DNA of 50,187 bases from positions 1 through 50,187 of the forward strand of contig JAITPN010000060.1 of assembly GCA_031289415.1 (NCBI GenBank), given 5' to 3'. Shown piece by piece: positions 1 to 8,710 of the stretch. The notes under the pieces are model-generated. The model worked only from the letters and a program-made list of their open reading frames with translations. It ran no database searches and was not told where the DNA came from. The translations under genes and the position numbers were made by a program. Numbering within the stretch: the first letter of the stretch is position 1; each line of letters opens with the position of its first letter. Source of the DNA: Prevotellaceae bacterium (GTDB lineage Bacteria; Bacteroidota; Bacteroidia; Bacteroidales; UBA932).

Positions 1-1662
1 TCCGTCACTGAATCCAAAGCAAGTTACATCAGTGATTTTCGTTGCTGTAATCTGCAATTTATTGGGTTGCGATACATCAAACTTATTAGTCGTTGTGCAG
101 CCGTTTTCGTCGGTGAGCGTTACTTCGTAGCTGCCTGCGGCAAGCGTTGCTATATTCGGCGTAGTAGCGCCATTAGACCATTGGTAGGTGTAGCTGCCCA
201 CACCGCCGGATGACACGGTTTGAATCACTCCGTCGCTTTGACCGAAGCAAGTTACATCGGTAATTTTTGCCGCCGTAATCTGTAATTTATTGGGTTGCGA
301 TACGTCAAATTTATTGGTGATTGTGCAACCATTTTCGTCCGTGCGCGTTACTTCGTAGCTGCCTGCTGCGAGCGTTTCTATATTCGGCGTAATAGCGCCG
401 TTTGACCATTGGTAGGTGTAGCTGCCCACACCGCCGGATGACGCGGTTTGAATCACTCCGTCGCTTTGACCGAAGCAAGTTACACTGACAATTTTCGTCG
501 CTGTAATCTGCAATTTTTCGGGTTGCGATACGTCAAATTTATTGGTGGTTGTGCAACCGTTTTCGTCGGTGAGCGTTACTTCATAGCTGCCTGCGGCAAG
601 CGTTTCTACATTCGGTGTAGTAGCATCGTTCGACCATTGGTAAGTATAGCTGCCAACGCCGCCGGATGCTCCGGTTTGAATCACTCCATCGCTTTGACCG
701 AAGCAAGTTACATCGGTAATTTTTGTCGCCGTAATCTGCAATTTTTCGGGTTGCGATACGTCAAATTTATTGGTGGTTGTGCAACCATTTTCGTCGGTGA
801 GCGTTACTTCATAACTGCCTGAGGCGAGTGTTTCTACATTTGGTGTAGTAACGCCGTTAGACCATTGGTAAGTGTAGCTGCCCACACCGCCGGATGCTTC
901 GGTTTGAATTATTCCGTCACTGAATCCAAAGCAAGTTACATCGGTGATTTTTGCCGCTGTAATCTGCAATTTATCGGGTTGCGATACGTCAAATTTATTA
1001 GTCGTTGTGCAACCGTTTTCGTCGGTGAGCATTACTTCGTAGCTGCCTACGGCAAGCGTTTCTACATTTGGTGTAGTAACGCCGTTAGACCATTGGTAAG
1101 TGTAGCTGCCCACCCCACCGGATGACGCGGTTTGAATTGTGCCGTCGCTTTGACCGAAACATGTTACACTGACAATTTTTGTTGCTGTAATTTGCAATTT
1201 ATTGGGTTGCGATACATCAAATTTATTAGTCGCCGTGCAACCATTTTCGTCGGTGAGCGTTACTTCATAGCTGCCTGCGGCGAGTGTTTCTACATTCGGT
1301 GTAGTAGCATCGTTCGACCATTGGTAGGTGTAGCTGCCCACACCACCGGATGCTTCGGTTTGAATTGTGCCGTCGCTTTGACCGAAACACGTTACATCGG
1401 TGATTTGCACTTTCGATAAAAACGGATTATGGTATTCTTGCAGCGCGATAGTCGTATCTGCCGTGCAGTGGTTGACGTCGACTATTTCCAAGCGGTAAAC
1501 GCCGTGAGGTAAGATATAGCCCGACGTAATGCTGGTATCCGAACGATAAGGCTCATGCGCGGGATTGCCTATTGTATCCACAAGTTCGTTGTTGTGATAC
1601 CATACCGGACGGTAATAAAAAAAACAAAGACACGGAATTAACACCCGAAGAAGTAGCCCAAG
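1..1662 (-). CDS. SprB-repeat surface protein, N-terminal side truncated, continues beyond position 1
   Basis: The reverse strand is open across the left edge of the window and encodes at least six copies of a 76-residue module of the SprB type, each containing the block YTYQWSN, then GSYEVTLTDENGC, then DVSQPNKLQIT. Such modules occur in long, adhesin-like, secreted surface proteins of Bacteroidota, some of them linked to gliding and the type IX system. The part nearest 1420-1610 is not repeated and reads like another Ig-like stretch (EIVDVNHCTADTTIAL). No ATG exists in this frame before the TGA at 1663-1665, and coherent protein-like sequence ends near the poly-A tract at about 1617, so the true start is missing. 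I infer a gene fragment, or a misassembly at that point. Forward-strand ORFs here are shadows of the repeats. Confidence 0.75.
65..1432 (-). repeat. Six tandem 228-bp repeats encoding SprB modules
   Basis: The word ggttgcgatac recurs at 65, 293, 521, 749, 977 and 1205, a spacing of exactly 228 bp each time (76 codons). Copies differ mainly at third positions and at a few patches, for example ACATCGG/ACACTGA after the conserved aagcaagtta. The strict length and high identity suggest recent unequal exchange or gene conversion. The array runs out of the window on the left, so total copy number is unknown. Confidence 0.9.
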
Positions 1663-1826
1663 TCAGAGCCTTTCTCAATAAAGAAAATGAAAGAGAGAAA
1701 CGAACAATAACGTCTGCAATGAAAAATTTTGTCAATTGGTTAATAACCATAGGCTTAAATCCTATTGCGGAAAAAATCACGCTTATAGTTTGGGATAAGA
1801 TAAAAGGTTATATATTTTTATTTTAA
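1617..1826 (+). pseudogene. 3' fragment of an unrecognised gene
   Basis: This forward frame encodes a lysine/glutamate-rich helix (TPEEVAQVRAFLNKENERE) followed by a hydrophobic C-terminal segment (FVNWLITIGLNPIAEKITLIVWD) and a stop. The composition looks like real protein. A start codon in frame exists at 1572, but that part is antisense to the SprB-type gene, so the real gene probably lost its 5' part at the junction around 1615-1625. It is followed by a hairpin and T-run. I do not recognise the family. It could be the tail of a small membrane-associated protein. Confidence 0.4.
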
Positions 1827-1980
1827 TAAGCATGTTGCTCTATATTGGCACGAGGCAATAAAAAATCACATAAAGACGAGGTTCACGCCTCTTTTTTATT
1901 ATTTTTGCAAATCATTTGAACATGTAGCCGCATCACTCATTTCTCTTCACTCTTTACGCATCACCCTTCACTTTCATAGT
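1827..1980. other. Non-coding gap with word-repeat sequence
   Basis: Apart from the hairpin at 1878-1897, the segment 1932-1978 is built from variants of the words ctcttcac and catcactc. A similar low-complexity stretch sits at 33770-33801. I see no gene here. Confidence 0.5.
1878..1897 (+). terminator. Short hairpin terminator
   Basis: GAGG (1878-1881) pairs with CCTC (1888-1891) around a 6-base loop and is followed directly by six T. It lies 50 bases after the stop of the 3' gene fragment ending at 1826. The stem is only 4 bp, so termination strength is doubtful. Confidence 0.45.
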
Positions 1981-3981
1981 TTACCACCATGGGTCTTTCA
2001 TGCAGCGCACAGGATACCCTGAGCCTTCTCCTTTTACTGAAAGGGGAATAGATACGTGGTAATAGCCTGTAAGATTTGAAGATAATAATCCGTAGTATGT
2101 CAGCAAAAAAGTATATTCAGTGGTATGTTGATGCAGCAGATAATTAAGCGTTATCCATACCTCGTTTATATTGTGTAGCGTAACTCCGTCGTTGTCTAAA
2201 TAACCTCCGTGGGGAAAGAACAGGATGCCCTCCGTCGTCGTTTCATAGCATAACCCTGTGGCTAATCTGCCGTCCACGTTGGCTACACATTCTTTCAGTT
2301 TTCCTGATCCGCCGCCAAAAGAATTCATTATTTCGTTAGTAGAAGGCAACATCCATCCTTCGGGACATGGGTTTACCGTCCATACGTCAGAGAGTTGAGG
2401 TATGTGCGACAATTCATCGTCCCATTCAAGGCGATTCCATCGAAAATAAGCGCCGACGCTGTCGGGCGAAGTAAACACCCCCGCAGCGCCCAAGTTTGAA
2501 CATGCCCACGTGATGTCGCCCACCGTAACGCTTTGCCCCGCAGGACAAGGTGTAATAGGCGTTCCCTGATACTTGAAATTGCCGTAAAATGTGCCGAGTG
2601 AATTCTTGAAATAAGGACGAATGAAATAAGGCGTACCTGTTTCCAAACCGGTAAGCTGGGCTTCTATTATTGTACCTGTGGCGTTTAATGCGCCAAGCGA
2701 AGTATGCGGGGCGGGAGAGTAGCTTGTTACATCAGGGTATGCCGTTGTTCCCCAACACAGTCCGTGTTCTGTAACCGGATATATCCAAGTCAGTGTAGGA
2801 GAAGTAATGGTGGTACGCGCTGTTGCCGAATTGTCGGTAATATTACTCAGCACGATCGGCTCAAATTCGGGGAATACTTTTTGTTTAAGCGTGGTGTATT
2901 CCACGCTGTCGGCGAGATTGTCTATTTTTGCGTTAATGCCGAATTCTGTTGGCGCGGCGGTTACGCGGCTGTTGTCGCCCATGACGGCAAGCAGCGTAGG
3001 GTCGTCAATGCCGTTGCTGTAGGGTTGATCAAGCGCTAAATGCTGTGTCGCCACCCTGCCGTATAGCCCAATGGCGGCATCGGTTACGGCGGCGTGGTTG
3101 TAATATTGCCACGATACGTCCGACCGGATAGACGTAACTATCGAGCCGCTCAAGATCATGTCCAATTTTGTGAGGAACGGACGCGCCGTAGGCGAATGGT
3201 CTTCATGGTAGTTTGTCAGTTTACCGTCTTTGTACAGTACGCCGGCTTCGGCGGAATAGGCGTGTTTCGCCGTGATGATGCTTCCGTTAAACGGTCCGTC
3301 ATACTTTGCATAAAAAGATACAGGTATTTTCGGCGTGATGACAATAGGAATACCTGCCATAGTTATTGTTATCGGGTCAGGCTCAATGGTTGTGAGCAAC
3401 TTATTGAGTTCCTCCGAAGTAATATAAAGTGTGCCGTCCACCGTGAGGGTGAACGTACCGCTTGCGGTGCACGACACTTTCAAATAGGTGGTTTTGCGTT
3501 CGTTTACGGCAGCGGAGAAATTCAGTTCATATTTTCCGCCTGTAAAACTACCGGTCAGTGTTGCGCTGCCTATTGTTTCCGAAATGGTGATGTCGCCAAT
3601 CGTTCCGAGCGGGGCTGTAACAGATATACTGTCTTTTCCTACCGCATCGGCTATGGAAGCCGCTTTCGTTTCAATAATCGTATTATTGCCGTCTTTGGTT
3701 ACTGATTTTACACCGTAAAAAAAGCCGTAGGGCGCTTTGTCAATGGGGGCTGAGCAAATAATGTTTCCGACTTCGGGCGTTTCGTTACCTGAAAGTCCGG
3801 TAAATACCAGCTTGCTGTCGCTGAAGCTTTGTAGTTTTTTCGCCATTTCGTCGTCCACTACGATTGTTCTTACAGGAGTTGACGGCGAATCTACCTGCGA
3901 TGTGTCGTCTTTGCGGCACGACACGGTACATAATAGTACGGTCGCTGCAAAAAGCCAAAGAGAAATAGAATATTTTTTCAT
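1981..3981 (-). CDS. Large lipoprotein with C-terminal Fib_succ_major domain
   Basis: Predicted outer-membrane or surface lipoprotein of 666 aa. The chosen ATG at 3981 gives MKKYSISLWLF... with lipobox VSC at residues 20-22; an earlier in-frame start at 4014 would put 11 residues before the signal. The middle (about 395-480) resembles a fibronectin-III-like module (NSATARTTITSPT... LTGLETGTPYFIRPYF). The last about 190 residues match the Fibrobacter succinogenes major paralogous domain: GDITWACSNLG, YFRWNR, NPCPEGWMLPS and a terminal GYPVRCMKD. That domain is typical of secreted Bacteroidota proteins of unknown binding function. It lies 26 bp after glyA on the same strand and may be read from the glyA promoter. 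Confidence 0.8.
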   Translation of the reverse strand: MKKYSISLWLFAATVLLCTVSCRKDDTSQVDSPSTPVRTIVVDDEMAKKLQSFSDSKLVFTGLSGNETPEVGNIICSAPIDKAPYGFFYGVKSVTKDGNNTIIETKAASIADAVGKDSISVTAPLGTIGDITISETIGSATLTGSFTGGKYELNFSAAVNERKTTYLKVSCTASGTFTLTVDGTLYITSEELNKLLTTIEPDPITITMAGIPIVITPKIPVSFYAKYDGPFNGSIITAKHAYSAEAGVLYKDGKLTNYHEDHSPTARPFLTKLDMILSGSIVTSIRSDVSWQYYNHAAVTDAAIGLYGRVATQHLALDQPYSNGIDDPTLLAVMGDNSRVTAAPTEFGINAKIDNLADSVEYTTLKQKVFPEFEPIVLSNITDNSATARTTITSPTLTWIYPVTEHGLCWGTTAYPDVTSYSPAPHTSLGALNATGTIIEAQLTGLETGTPYFIRPYFKNSLGTFYGNFKYQGTPITPCPAGQSVTVGDITWACSNLGAAGVFTSPDSVGAYFRWNRLEWDDELSHIPQLSDVWTVNPCPEGWMLPSTNEIMNSFGGGSGKLKECVANVDGRLATGLCYETTTEGILFFPHGGYLDNDGVTLHNINEVWITLNYLLHQHTTEYTFLLTYYGLLSSNLTGYYHVSIPLSVKGEGSGYPVRCMKDPWW

Positions 3982-4007
3982 ATAGTATTTTTTAAATATC
4001 AATATAA

Positions 4008-5288
4008 TTACCAAGCAAACAGGGGCAACCCGCTCATCATGTGTCGGACTTCCGCGCGGACGGCGGCGATTTCCTGCGCATCGTCGGGGCGGGTTAGTAT
4101 GCGGTCGACGAAGCGGGCTATGGACGGCATATCCGCTTCTTTCAAGCCGCGTGTAGTAACGGCAGGCGTTCCTACGCGGACGCCCGACGTTTGAAACGGC
4201 GAGCGTGTGTCGAACGGCACCATATTTTTATTGACCGTAATATCGGCAACCACGAGCGCTTTTTCCGCCATTTTGCCGGTGAGTTCAGGAAACTTGGTGC
4301 GCAGGTCAATCAGCAACAAATGATTGTCTGTACCGCCCGAAAATATTTTGTATCCTCGTGTGATGAAAGCATCGGCAAGGGCTGCGGCATTTTTCTTTAC
4401 TTGTTGTTGATAGGTTTTATATTCGGGTTGCAATGCTTCGTAGAAAGCCACTGCTTTGGATGCAATCACATGTTCGAGCGGACCGCCTTGTATGCCGGGG
4501 AATACGCTCGAATTGAGTATGGCGGACATCATTTTTGTTTCGCCTTTCGGTGTTTTTATGCCCCACGGGTTTTCAAAATCTTTACCCAGAAGAATCACAC
4601 CGCCGCGCGGACCGCGTAATGTTTTGTGCGTAGTGGACGTTACGATGTGCGCATACGATATGGGCGAGTTTAGCTCTCCTGCAGCAATCAATCCGGCAGG
4701 ATGCGCCATATCTATCATCAGGATAGCGCCTACTTTGTCGGCAATGTGCCTCATGCGGGCATAGTCCCAGTCGCGCGAATAAGCCGATGCGCCGCCGATA
4801 ATCAGTTTCGGGCGGTGCGCCAAGGCTTGTTGTTCCATCATGTCGTAGTCCACCAGTCCGGTATCTTCTTTTACGCCATACGACACGGCTTTGTACCACA
4901 GTCCCGACAGATTAACCGGCGAACCGTGCGACAAATGTCCGCCGTGTGCAAGGTCAAGCCCTAGAAACGTGTCGCCGGGTTTGAGGCAAGCCATGAACAC
5001 CGCCATGTTGGCTTGCGCCCCTGAGTGCGGTTGTACGTTCGCGTATGCTGCGCCGAACAACTTGCACAGCCGTTCGATAGCCAGCTGTTCGCTTTGGTCA
5101 ACCACCTCGCAGCCGCCGTAATAGCGTGCGCCCGGATAGCCTTCGGCATATTTGTTGGTCAGCACCGACCCCATGGCTTCAAGCACTTGTGGGCTTACAA
5201 AATTTTCAGAAGCAATAAGCTCAATACCATGAGTCTGCCGTTCTTTTTCTTTATTAATAAGTTCGAATAATTGTGTATCGCGTATCAT
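4008..5288 (-). CDS. glyA: Serine hydroxymethyltransferase
   Basis: Cytosolic PLP enzyme of 426 aa that interconverts serine plus tetrahydrofolate with glycine plus 5,10-methylene-tetrahydrofolate, the main one-carbon source. Diagnostic blocks are present: [13 protein letters not shown] and [15 protein letters not shown] near the N-terminus, SGAQANMAV, the PLP-lysine motif [13 protein letters not shown], and a normal C-terminus. The start at 5288 ([10 protein letters not shown]) fits the family length; the longer upstream start would add 18 unrelated hydrophobic residues. A Bacteroidota promoter lies just upstream (5312-5343). Probably cotranscribed with the downstream lipoprotein. Confidence 0.97.
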   Translation of the reverse strand: MIRDTQLFELINKEKERQTHGIELIASENFVSPQVLEAMGSVLTNKYAEGYPGARYYGGCEVVDQSEQLAIERLCKLFGAAYANVQPHSGAQANMAVFMACLKPGDTFLGLDLAHGGHLSHGSPVNLSGLWYKAVSYGVKEDTGLVDYDMMEQQALAHRPKLIIGGASAYSRDWDYARMRHIADKVGAILMIDMAHPAGLIAAGELNSPISYAHIVTSTTHKTLRGPRGGVILLGKDFENPWGIKTPKGETKMMSAILNSSVFPGIQGGPLEHVIASKAVAFYEALQPEYKTYQQQVKKNAAALADAFITRGYKIFSGGTDNHLLLIDLRTKFPELTGKMAEKALVVADITVNKNMVPFDTRSPFQTSGVRVGTPAVTTRGLKEADMPSIARFVDRILTRPDDAQEIAAVRAEVRHMMSGLPLFAW

Positions 5289-5311
5289 AAAATAATGTAT
5301 GATTAACCATG

Positions 5312-5343
5312 CAAAGATAAGGATTAATGTACCAAAATGCAAA
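5312..5343 (-). promoter_or_regulatory. glyA promoter
   Basis: Reverse strand: -33 TTTG (5340-5343), 20-bp spacer, -7 TATCTTTG (5312-5319), 24 bp before the glyA ATG. Matches the Bacteroidota primary sigma consensus. Confidence 0.75.
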
Positions 5344-5363
5344 TAATTAAAGTAGGAGATGAG

Positions 5364-5577
5364 TTGTTGAATTGTTTAACTGTTTAACTGTTGAGTTGTT
5401 GAATTGTTTTCCGTTTCACTTTTTAATATCTTTATAAAATAGATACTTCCGCCAGTCGCGGAACTTCAGGAAGAATACCCTGACGCTCTTAGGATATGTT
5501 CCAACGTCCTCAAGAAAATACCTTTCAGTTCCGTCCATTTAATAGTTCAACAGTTAAACAACTCAACAATTCAACAA
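5364..5577. mobile_element. Inverted-repeat element of about 214 bp
   Basis: The arms 5364-5394 and 5547-5577 are inverted copies, 28 of 31 positions identical (TTGTTGAATTGTT, then TGTTTAACTGTTGA, separated by four variable bases). They enclose a 40-codon ORF. The left arm continues into further copies of the words ttgagttg and ttgaattg. No transposase is present, so if mobile it would be a MITE- or REP-like passenger. It fills the gap between glyA and rmuC. Confidence 0.5.
5416..5538 (-). CDS. Small 40-aa ORF inside the inverted-repeat element
   Basis: A complete ATG-to-TGA reading frame encodes 40 residues, rich in aromatic and basic positions (FLEDVGTYPKSVRV, then FFLKFRDWRKYLFYKDIKK). 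It starts 8 bp inside the right inverted arm and ends 21 bp from the left arm. I do not recognise the family. The non-random composition and central placement argue for coding, but 40 codons could be chance, or a remnant of a larger gene. Confidence 0.35.
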   Translation of the reverse strand: MDGTERYFLEDVGTYPKSVRVFFLKFRDWRKYLFYKDIKK

Positions 5578-5584
5578 TTTTTCC

Positions 5585-5592
5585 TACCTTTG
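5585..5592 (+). promoter_or_regulatory. Candidate rmuC -7 element
   Basis: TACCTTTG on the forward strand, 23 bp before the rmuC ATG. No good TTTG is found at the right distance, because that region is the right arm of the inverted-repeat element. The call rests on the -7 only. Confidence 0.45.
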
Positions 5593-5615
5593 TCGTGTAT
5601 TAAATCTTTTTGTGT

Positions 5616-6971
5616 ATGGATATACTTTTCTTATTAATCGGATTGGTAGCCGGAGGCGTCATAGCCATAGTGGTTTACCTGTTCTTGGGTAGGCAAAACC
5701 GTCAGTTGTTGTTGCAAAATAAATGCTTGCAGGAAGAAGCCGACAAGGCTAATGCGTGGAAAGCGAATAGCGAGGCGTTGCAAAGCCGTATCGCAGACTT
5801 GCAACAAGAAATAGGCGAGTATAAAGCCAAAATTGAAGAGAAAAACGCCGCGTTGCAAACGTGTGTGCAGGACGCCATGCGTTATAAAACGATGCACGCC
5901 CATGCCGAAGAAAAATTGGCAACCCAGAAAAACGAAATTACCGCTTTGCGGGAAGAGTTGAACCGAGAATTTAAGTTGCTCGCCAACGAAATTCTGGAAG
6001 AAAAAACTAAAAAATTCTCCGAAATTAACGAAGAAAAAATTGCCAATATTCTCAATCCGCTCAAAGAAAAAATTCAGATTTTTGAAAAGAAAGTAGAGGA
6101 AACCTACAACCATGAAACCCGCGAAAAAGCAAGCCTTCGCGAGGAATTGAAACAGATTATCACTATCAACAAGCAGATGAGCGACGATGCGCAGCGGCTC
6201 ACCTCAGCCCTCAAGGGCGATAGCAAAATGCAGGGCGATTGGGGCGAAATGCAGTTGGAACGTCTTTTGGAAAAATCGGGCTTGCAAAAAGATGTACATT
6301 ACCTTAAACAGGAAAATTACAAAACGGAAGAAGGTAAGGATGTTCGTCCCGACTATGTGATTAATTTGCCGGATAGCAAGCATTTTGTAATTGATTGCAA
6401 AGTGTCGTTGACTGCCTACGAGCGATACCACAATGCCGATGACGAAGCGCAAAAAACGCTTTTCTTGAAAGAACATATAAGTAGCATCAACCAGCATATT
6501 GCCGATTTGGGAAGTAAGAATTATCAGAACTTGTATGGCATCAACGCGCCTGATTATGTATTTATGTATGTGGCTCTTGAACCGGCGTTAACCATTGCTT
6601 TACAAAGTGATTTGAATGTATTTGACAAGGCGTTTCAAAAAAACATTGTGCTGGTATCGTCAACTACGCTGCTGGCAACAATGAGAACGGTTTCTTTTAT
6701 TTGGAAACAAGAAAATCAGCGAAAAAACGTAATTGAAATTGCCAGAGAGGGCGGCGCATTGTACGACAAGTTTGTAGGTTTCATGGAAGACCTTATAGCC
6801 GTAGGAAAACGAATGGACGACGCCAAAAAAGAATATGCCGGAGCGATGAATAAACTGTTTGAATCGTCGAAAAAAGGGGATACGATTATCGGGCGTGTGG
6901 AAAAACTGAAAGACCTTGGCGCGAATGCTACCAAGCAGTTGCCGCAAGCCTTGCTCGAAAGAATAGAATAG
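5616..6971 (+). CDS. rmuC: DNA recombination protein RmuC
   Basis: Inner-membrane-anchored protein of 451 aa of the RmuC family, which limits recombination at inverted repeats; the core resembles a restriction-type nuclease fold. An N-terminal membrane helix (about residues 3-26) is followed by a long coiled coil (about 30-200, EEKNAALQ... EKIQIFEKKVEETYNH) and the RmuC core (GDWGEMQLERLLEKSGL, RPDYVINLPDSKHFVIDCKVSLTAYERY). The ATG at 5616 is preferred to a TTG two codons earlier. It stands next to an inverted-repeat element. Likely heads a run with the GH3 and WbqC-like genes. Confidence 0.95.
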   Translation: MDILFLLIGLVAGGVIAIVVYLFLGRQNRQLLLQNKCLQEEADKANAWKANSEALQSRIADLQQEIGEYKAKIEEKNAALQTCVQDAMRYKTMHAHAEEKLATQKNEITALREELNREFKLLANEILEEKTKKFSEINEEKIANILNPLKEKIQIFEKKVEETYNHETREKASLREELKQIITINKQMSDDAQRLTSALKGDSKMQGDWGEMQLERLLEKSGLQKDVHYLKQENYKTEEGKDVRPDYVINLPDSKHFVIDCKVSLTAYERYHNADDEAQKTLFLKEHISSINQHIADLGSKNYQNLYGINAPDYVFMYVALEPALTIALQSDLNVFDKAFQKNIVLVSSTTLLATMRTVSFIWKQENQRKNVIEIAREGGALYDKFVGFMEDLIAVGKRMDDAKKEYAGAMNKLFESSKKGDTIIGRVEKLKDLGANATKQLPQALLERIE

Positions 6972-6992
6972 TGAACACATGGAAGAAGATTT

Positions 6993-8105
6993 ATGAAGCG
7001 TTGCATTTTATTATATTGTATAAGTTTTTTTGTGTGCGGATGTATGGCGCAGCCGAACGCCGATGCGGAGTTGAAACACCGCATTGCACAGTTGTTGCTG
7101 GTAGGTTTTCGCGGCACGGAATTGACGTCCGGCAGCGACATTTATAACGATATAAAAGAATTGGGCATTGGCGGCGTTATTCTGTTTGACTATGATGCGC
7201 CTTCACACTCACGTCCGCGTAATATTATATCATCAACGCAATTACAAAAATTGATTGCCGACATGCAAGCCGTTGCGCCTGTGAAACTACTTGTATCCAT
7301 TGATCAGGAAGGCGGAAAAGTAAGCCGGCTGCGGAAATCTTACGGTTTTCCGCCTACCGTACCGGCAAAATATCAAGGCGAAATAAACCATCCCGATACT
7401 ACGGCAAAATATGCGGCGGAAACGGCAAAAATCTTATCGCAACTTGGTTTTAACCTCAATTTTGCCCCTTGCACAGATGTGGACGTCAATCCTTCAAACC
7501 CTATTATCGGAAAGTTTGGACGCAGTTTTTCCGCCGACCCGAACATCGTAGCGAAACACGCGGAAATATGGCTCAACGAGCAGGCAAAGCAAGGCGTCGC
7601 GGGCTGCATCAAGCACTTTCCGGGGCATGGTAGTTCTACTGCCGACACGCACCTTGGCAGCGCCGATGTTACCGACACATGGACGGAGCAGGAGTTGACG
7701 CCTTACCGTGCGCTGATTCAGTCGGGCAAGGTGGACGTAGTCATGACTTCGCACGTGTTCAACGCCAAACTTGACGCACAATATCCTGCTACAATGTCCG
7801 AAAAAGTGATTACAGGCATCCTGCGTGAACAATTGGGGTTTGACGGCGTAGTGGTAACCGACGATTTGGCAATGGGAGCGATGGTTCAGCGCTACACGCT
7901 TGATGAAATTTTAGTACATGCCCTGTTAGCCGGCGCTGACCTACTGTGCCTGTCGAATAACGGCGAAACATACGACCCTCAACTTGCACAAAAAGCAGTG
8001 GACATTATTTTCAATGCCGTGAAAGATGGGCGGATACCTGTCCAACGTATTGAATCAGCCTACGAACGGGTGATGAAACTCAAACACATAAGTAGCGAAA
8101 AGTGA
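6993..8105 (+). CDS. Exported GH3 beta-N-acetylhexosaminidase (NagZ type)
   Basis: Glycoside hydrolase family 3 enzyme of 370 aa expected to remove terminal beta-N-acetylglucosamine, for example from muropeptides. The family marker KHFPGHGSSTADTH (about 205-218), with the catalytic His on the loop, and the nucleophile region VVVTDDLAMGAM (about 288-299) are both intact, as is the early SIDQEGGKVSRL motif. A hydrophobic N-terminus with Cys-rich h-region (FFVCGCMAQ) indicates export, perhaps as a lipoprotein, unlike cytosolic enterobacterial NagZ. Its stop overlaps the GTG start of the next gene by four bases, so the two are translationally coupled. Confidence 0.92.
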   Translation: MKRCILLYCISFFVCGCMAQPNADAELKHRIAQLLLVGFRGTELTSGSDIYNDIKELGIGGVILFDYDAPSHSRPRNIISSTQLQKLIADMQAVAPVKLLVSIDQEGGKVSRLRKSYGFPPTVPAKYQGEINHPDTTAKYAAETAKILSQLGFNLNFAPCTDVDVNPSNPIIGKFGRSFSADPNIVAKHAEIWLNEQAKQGVAGCIKHFPGHGSSTADTHLGSADVTDTWTEQELTPYRALIQSGKVDVVMTSHVFNAKLDAQYPATMSEKVITGILREQLGFDGVVVTDDLAMGAMVQRYTLDEILVHALLAGADLLCLSNNGETYDPQLAQKAVDIIFNAVKDGRIPVQRIESAYERVMKLKHISSEK

Positions 8106-8710
8106 AAAAATGTATCCTCAGCACGGCATATTGGCATCCGGTGCAGGCATTGTGCAAGATGACGGACGTTGATGAGGTTGCGCTTGAACAGCACGAGCAT
8201 TACGTGAAACAAACCTATCGGAATCGTTGTTTGATTTATTCGGCAAATGGGGTCTATCCGCTTGTAGTGCCGGTGGCGAAAACTTCGGGTGCGAAAATGC
8301 CCATCCGCGACGTGCGCATTGATTATAGCGAACCGTGGCAGCGTGTACATTGGAAAGCCATTGAGGCAGCCTACCGGTCGTCGGCTTTCTATGACTATTA
8401 TGTGGATGATTTCCGTCCTTTTTACGAACGGCAGGAACGGTTTTTATTCGACTTAAATGAAAAAATCTTACGCCTCGCGCTTGATTTGATAGGATTGAAC
8501 GTGGCAGTGAATTATACCGATGTTTTCACGCTTCCTCCATGCGATATTAGTCCGAAAAATCCGTTTACGACCGATACAAAATTTAAGCCGCAACACTACT
8601 ATCAGGTTTTTTCGTCCCGAAGCGGTTTTGCGGCTAATTTGAGTATTCTTGATTTGCTGTGTAACGAAGGGAACAACAGTCTTTCGGTGTTGCAGCAATC
8701 GGCGGTTTAA
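8102..8710 (+). CDS. WbqC-like family protein
   Basis: The 202-aa product matches the WbqC family (STAYWHPVQ near the N-terminus, YRNRCLIYSANGVYPLVVPV, DYSEPWQRVHWKAIEAAY, and the YYVDDFRPFYE segment). Family members occur in polysaccharide and glycan clusters; the biochemical role is not settled. It begins with GTG in the sequence GTGA, which overlaps the stop of the GH3 gene. Its stop overlaps the stop of the convergent FadL-type gene by three bases. Confidence 0.85.
   Translation: MKKCILSTAYWHPVQALCKMTDVDEVALEQHEHYVKQTYRNRCLIYSANGVYPLVVPVAKTSGAKMPIRDVRIDYSEPWQRVHWKAIEAAYRSSAFYDYYVDDFRPFYERQERFLFDLNEKILRLALDLIGLNVAVNYTDVFTLPPCDISPKNPFTTDTKFKPQHYYQVFSSRSGFAANLSILDLLCNEGNNSLSVLQQSAV

Noticed and set aside
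448-1419. Forward ORFs of 86-124 codons with repeated YVKFIGGCATVFVGE-like segments
   Set aside because: They are the antisense reading of the SprB repeats; the reverse frame gives a known domain and the forward products are only periodic because the DNA is.
1-1432. Possible CRISPR array
   Set aside because: The period is 228 bp, whole units are similar throughout, and the sequence codes for protein modules; no short repeats with unique spacers.
2704-3705. Long forward ORFs inside the Fib_succ lipoprotein gene
   Set aside because: Arginine-rich, domain-free products antisense to a well supported lipoprotein.
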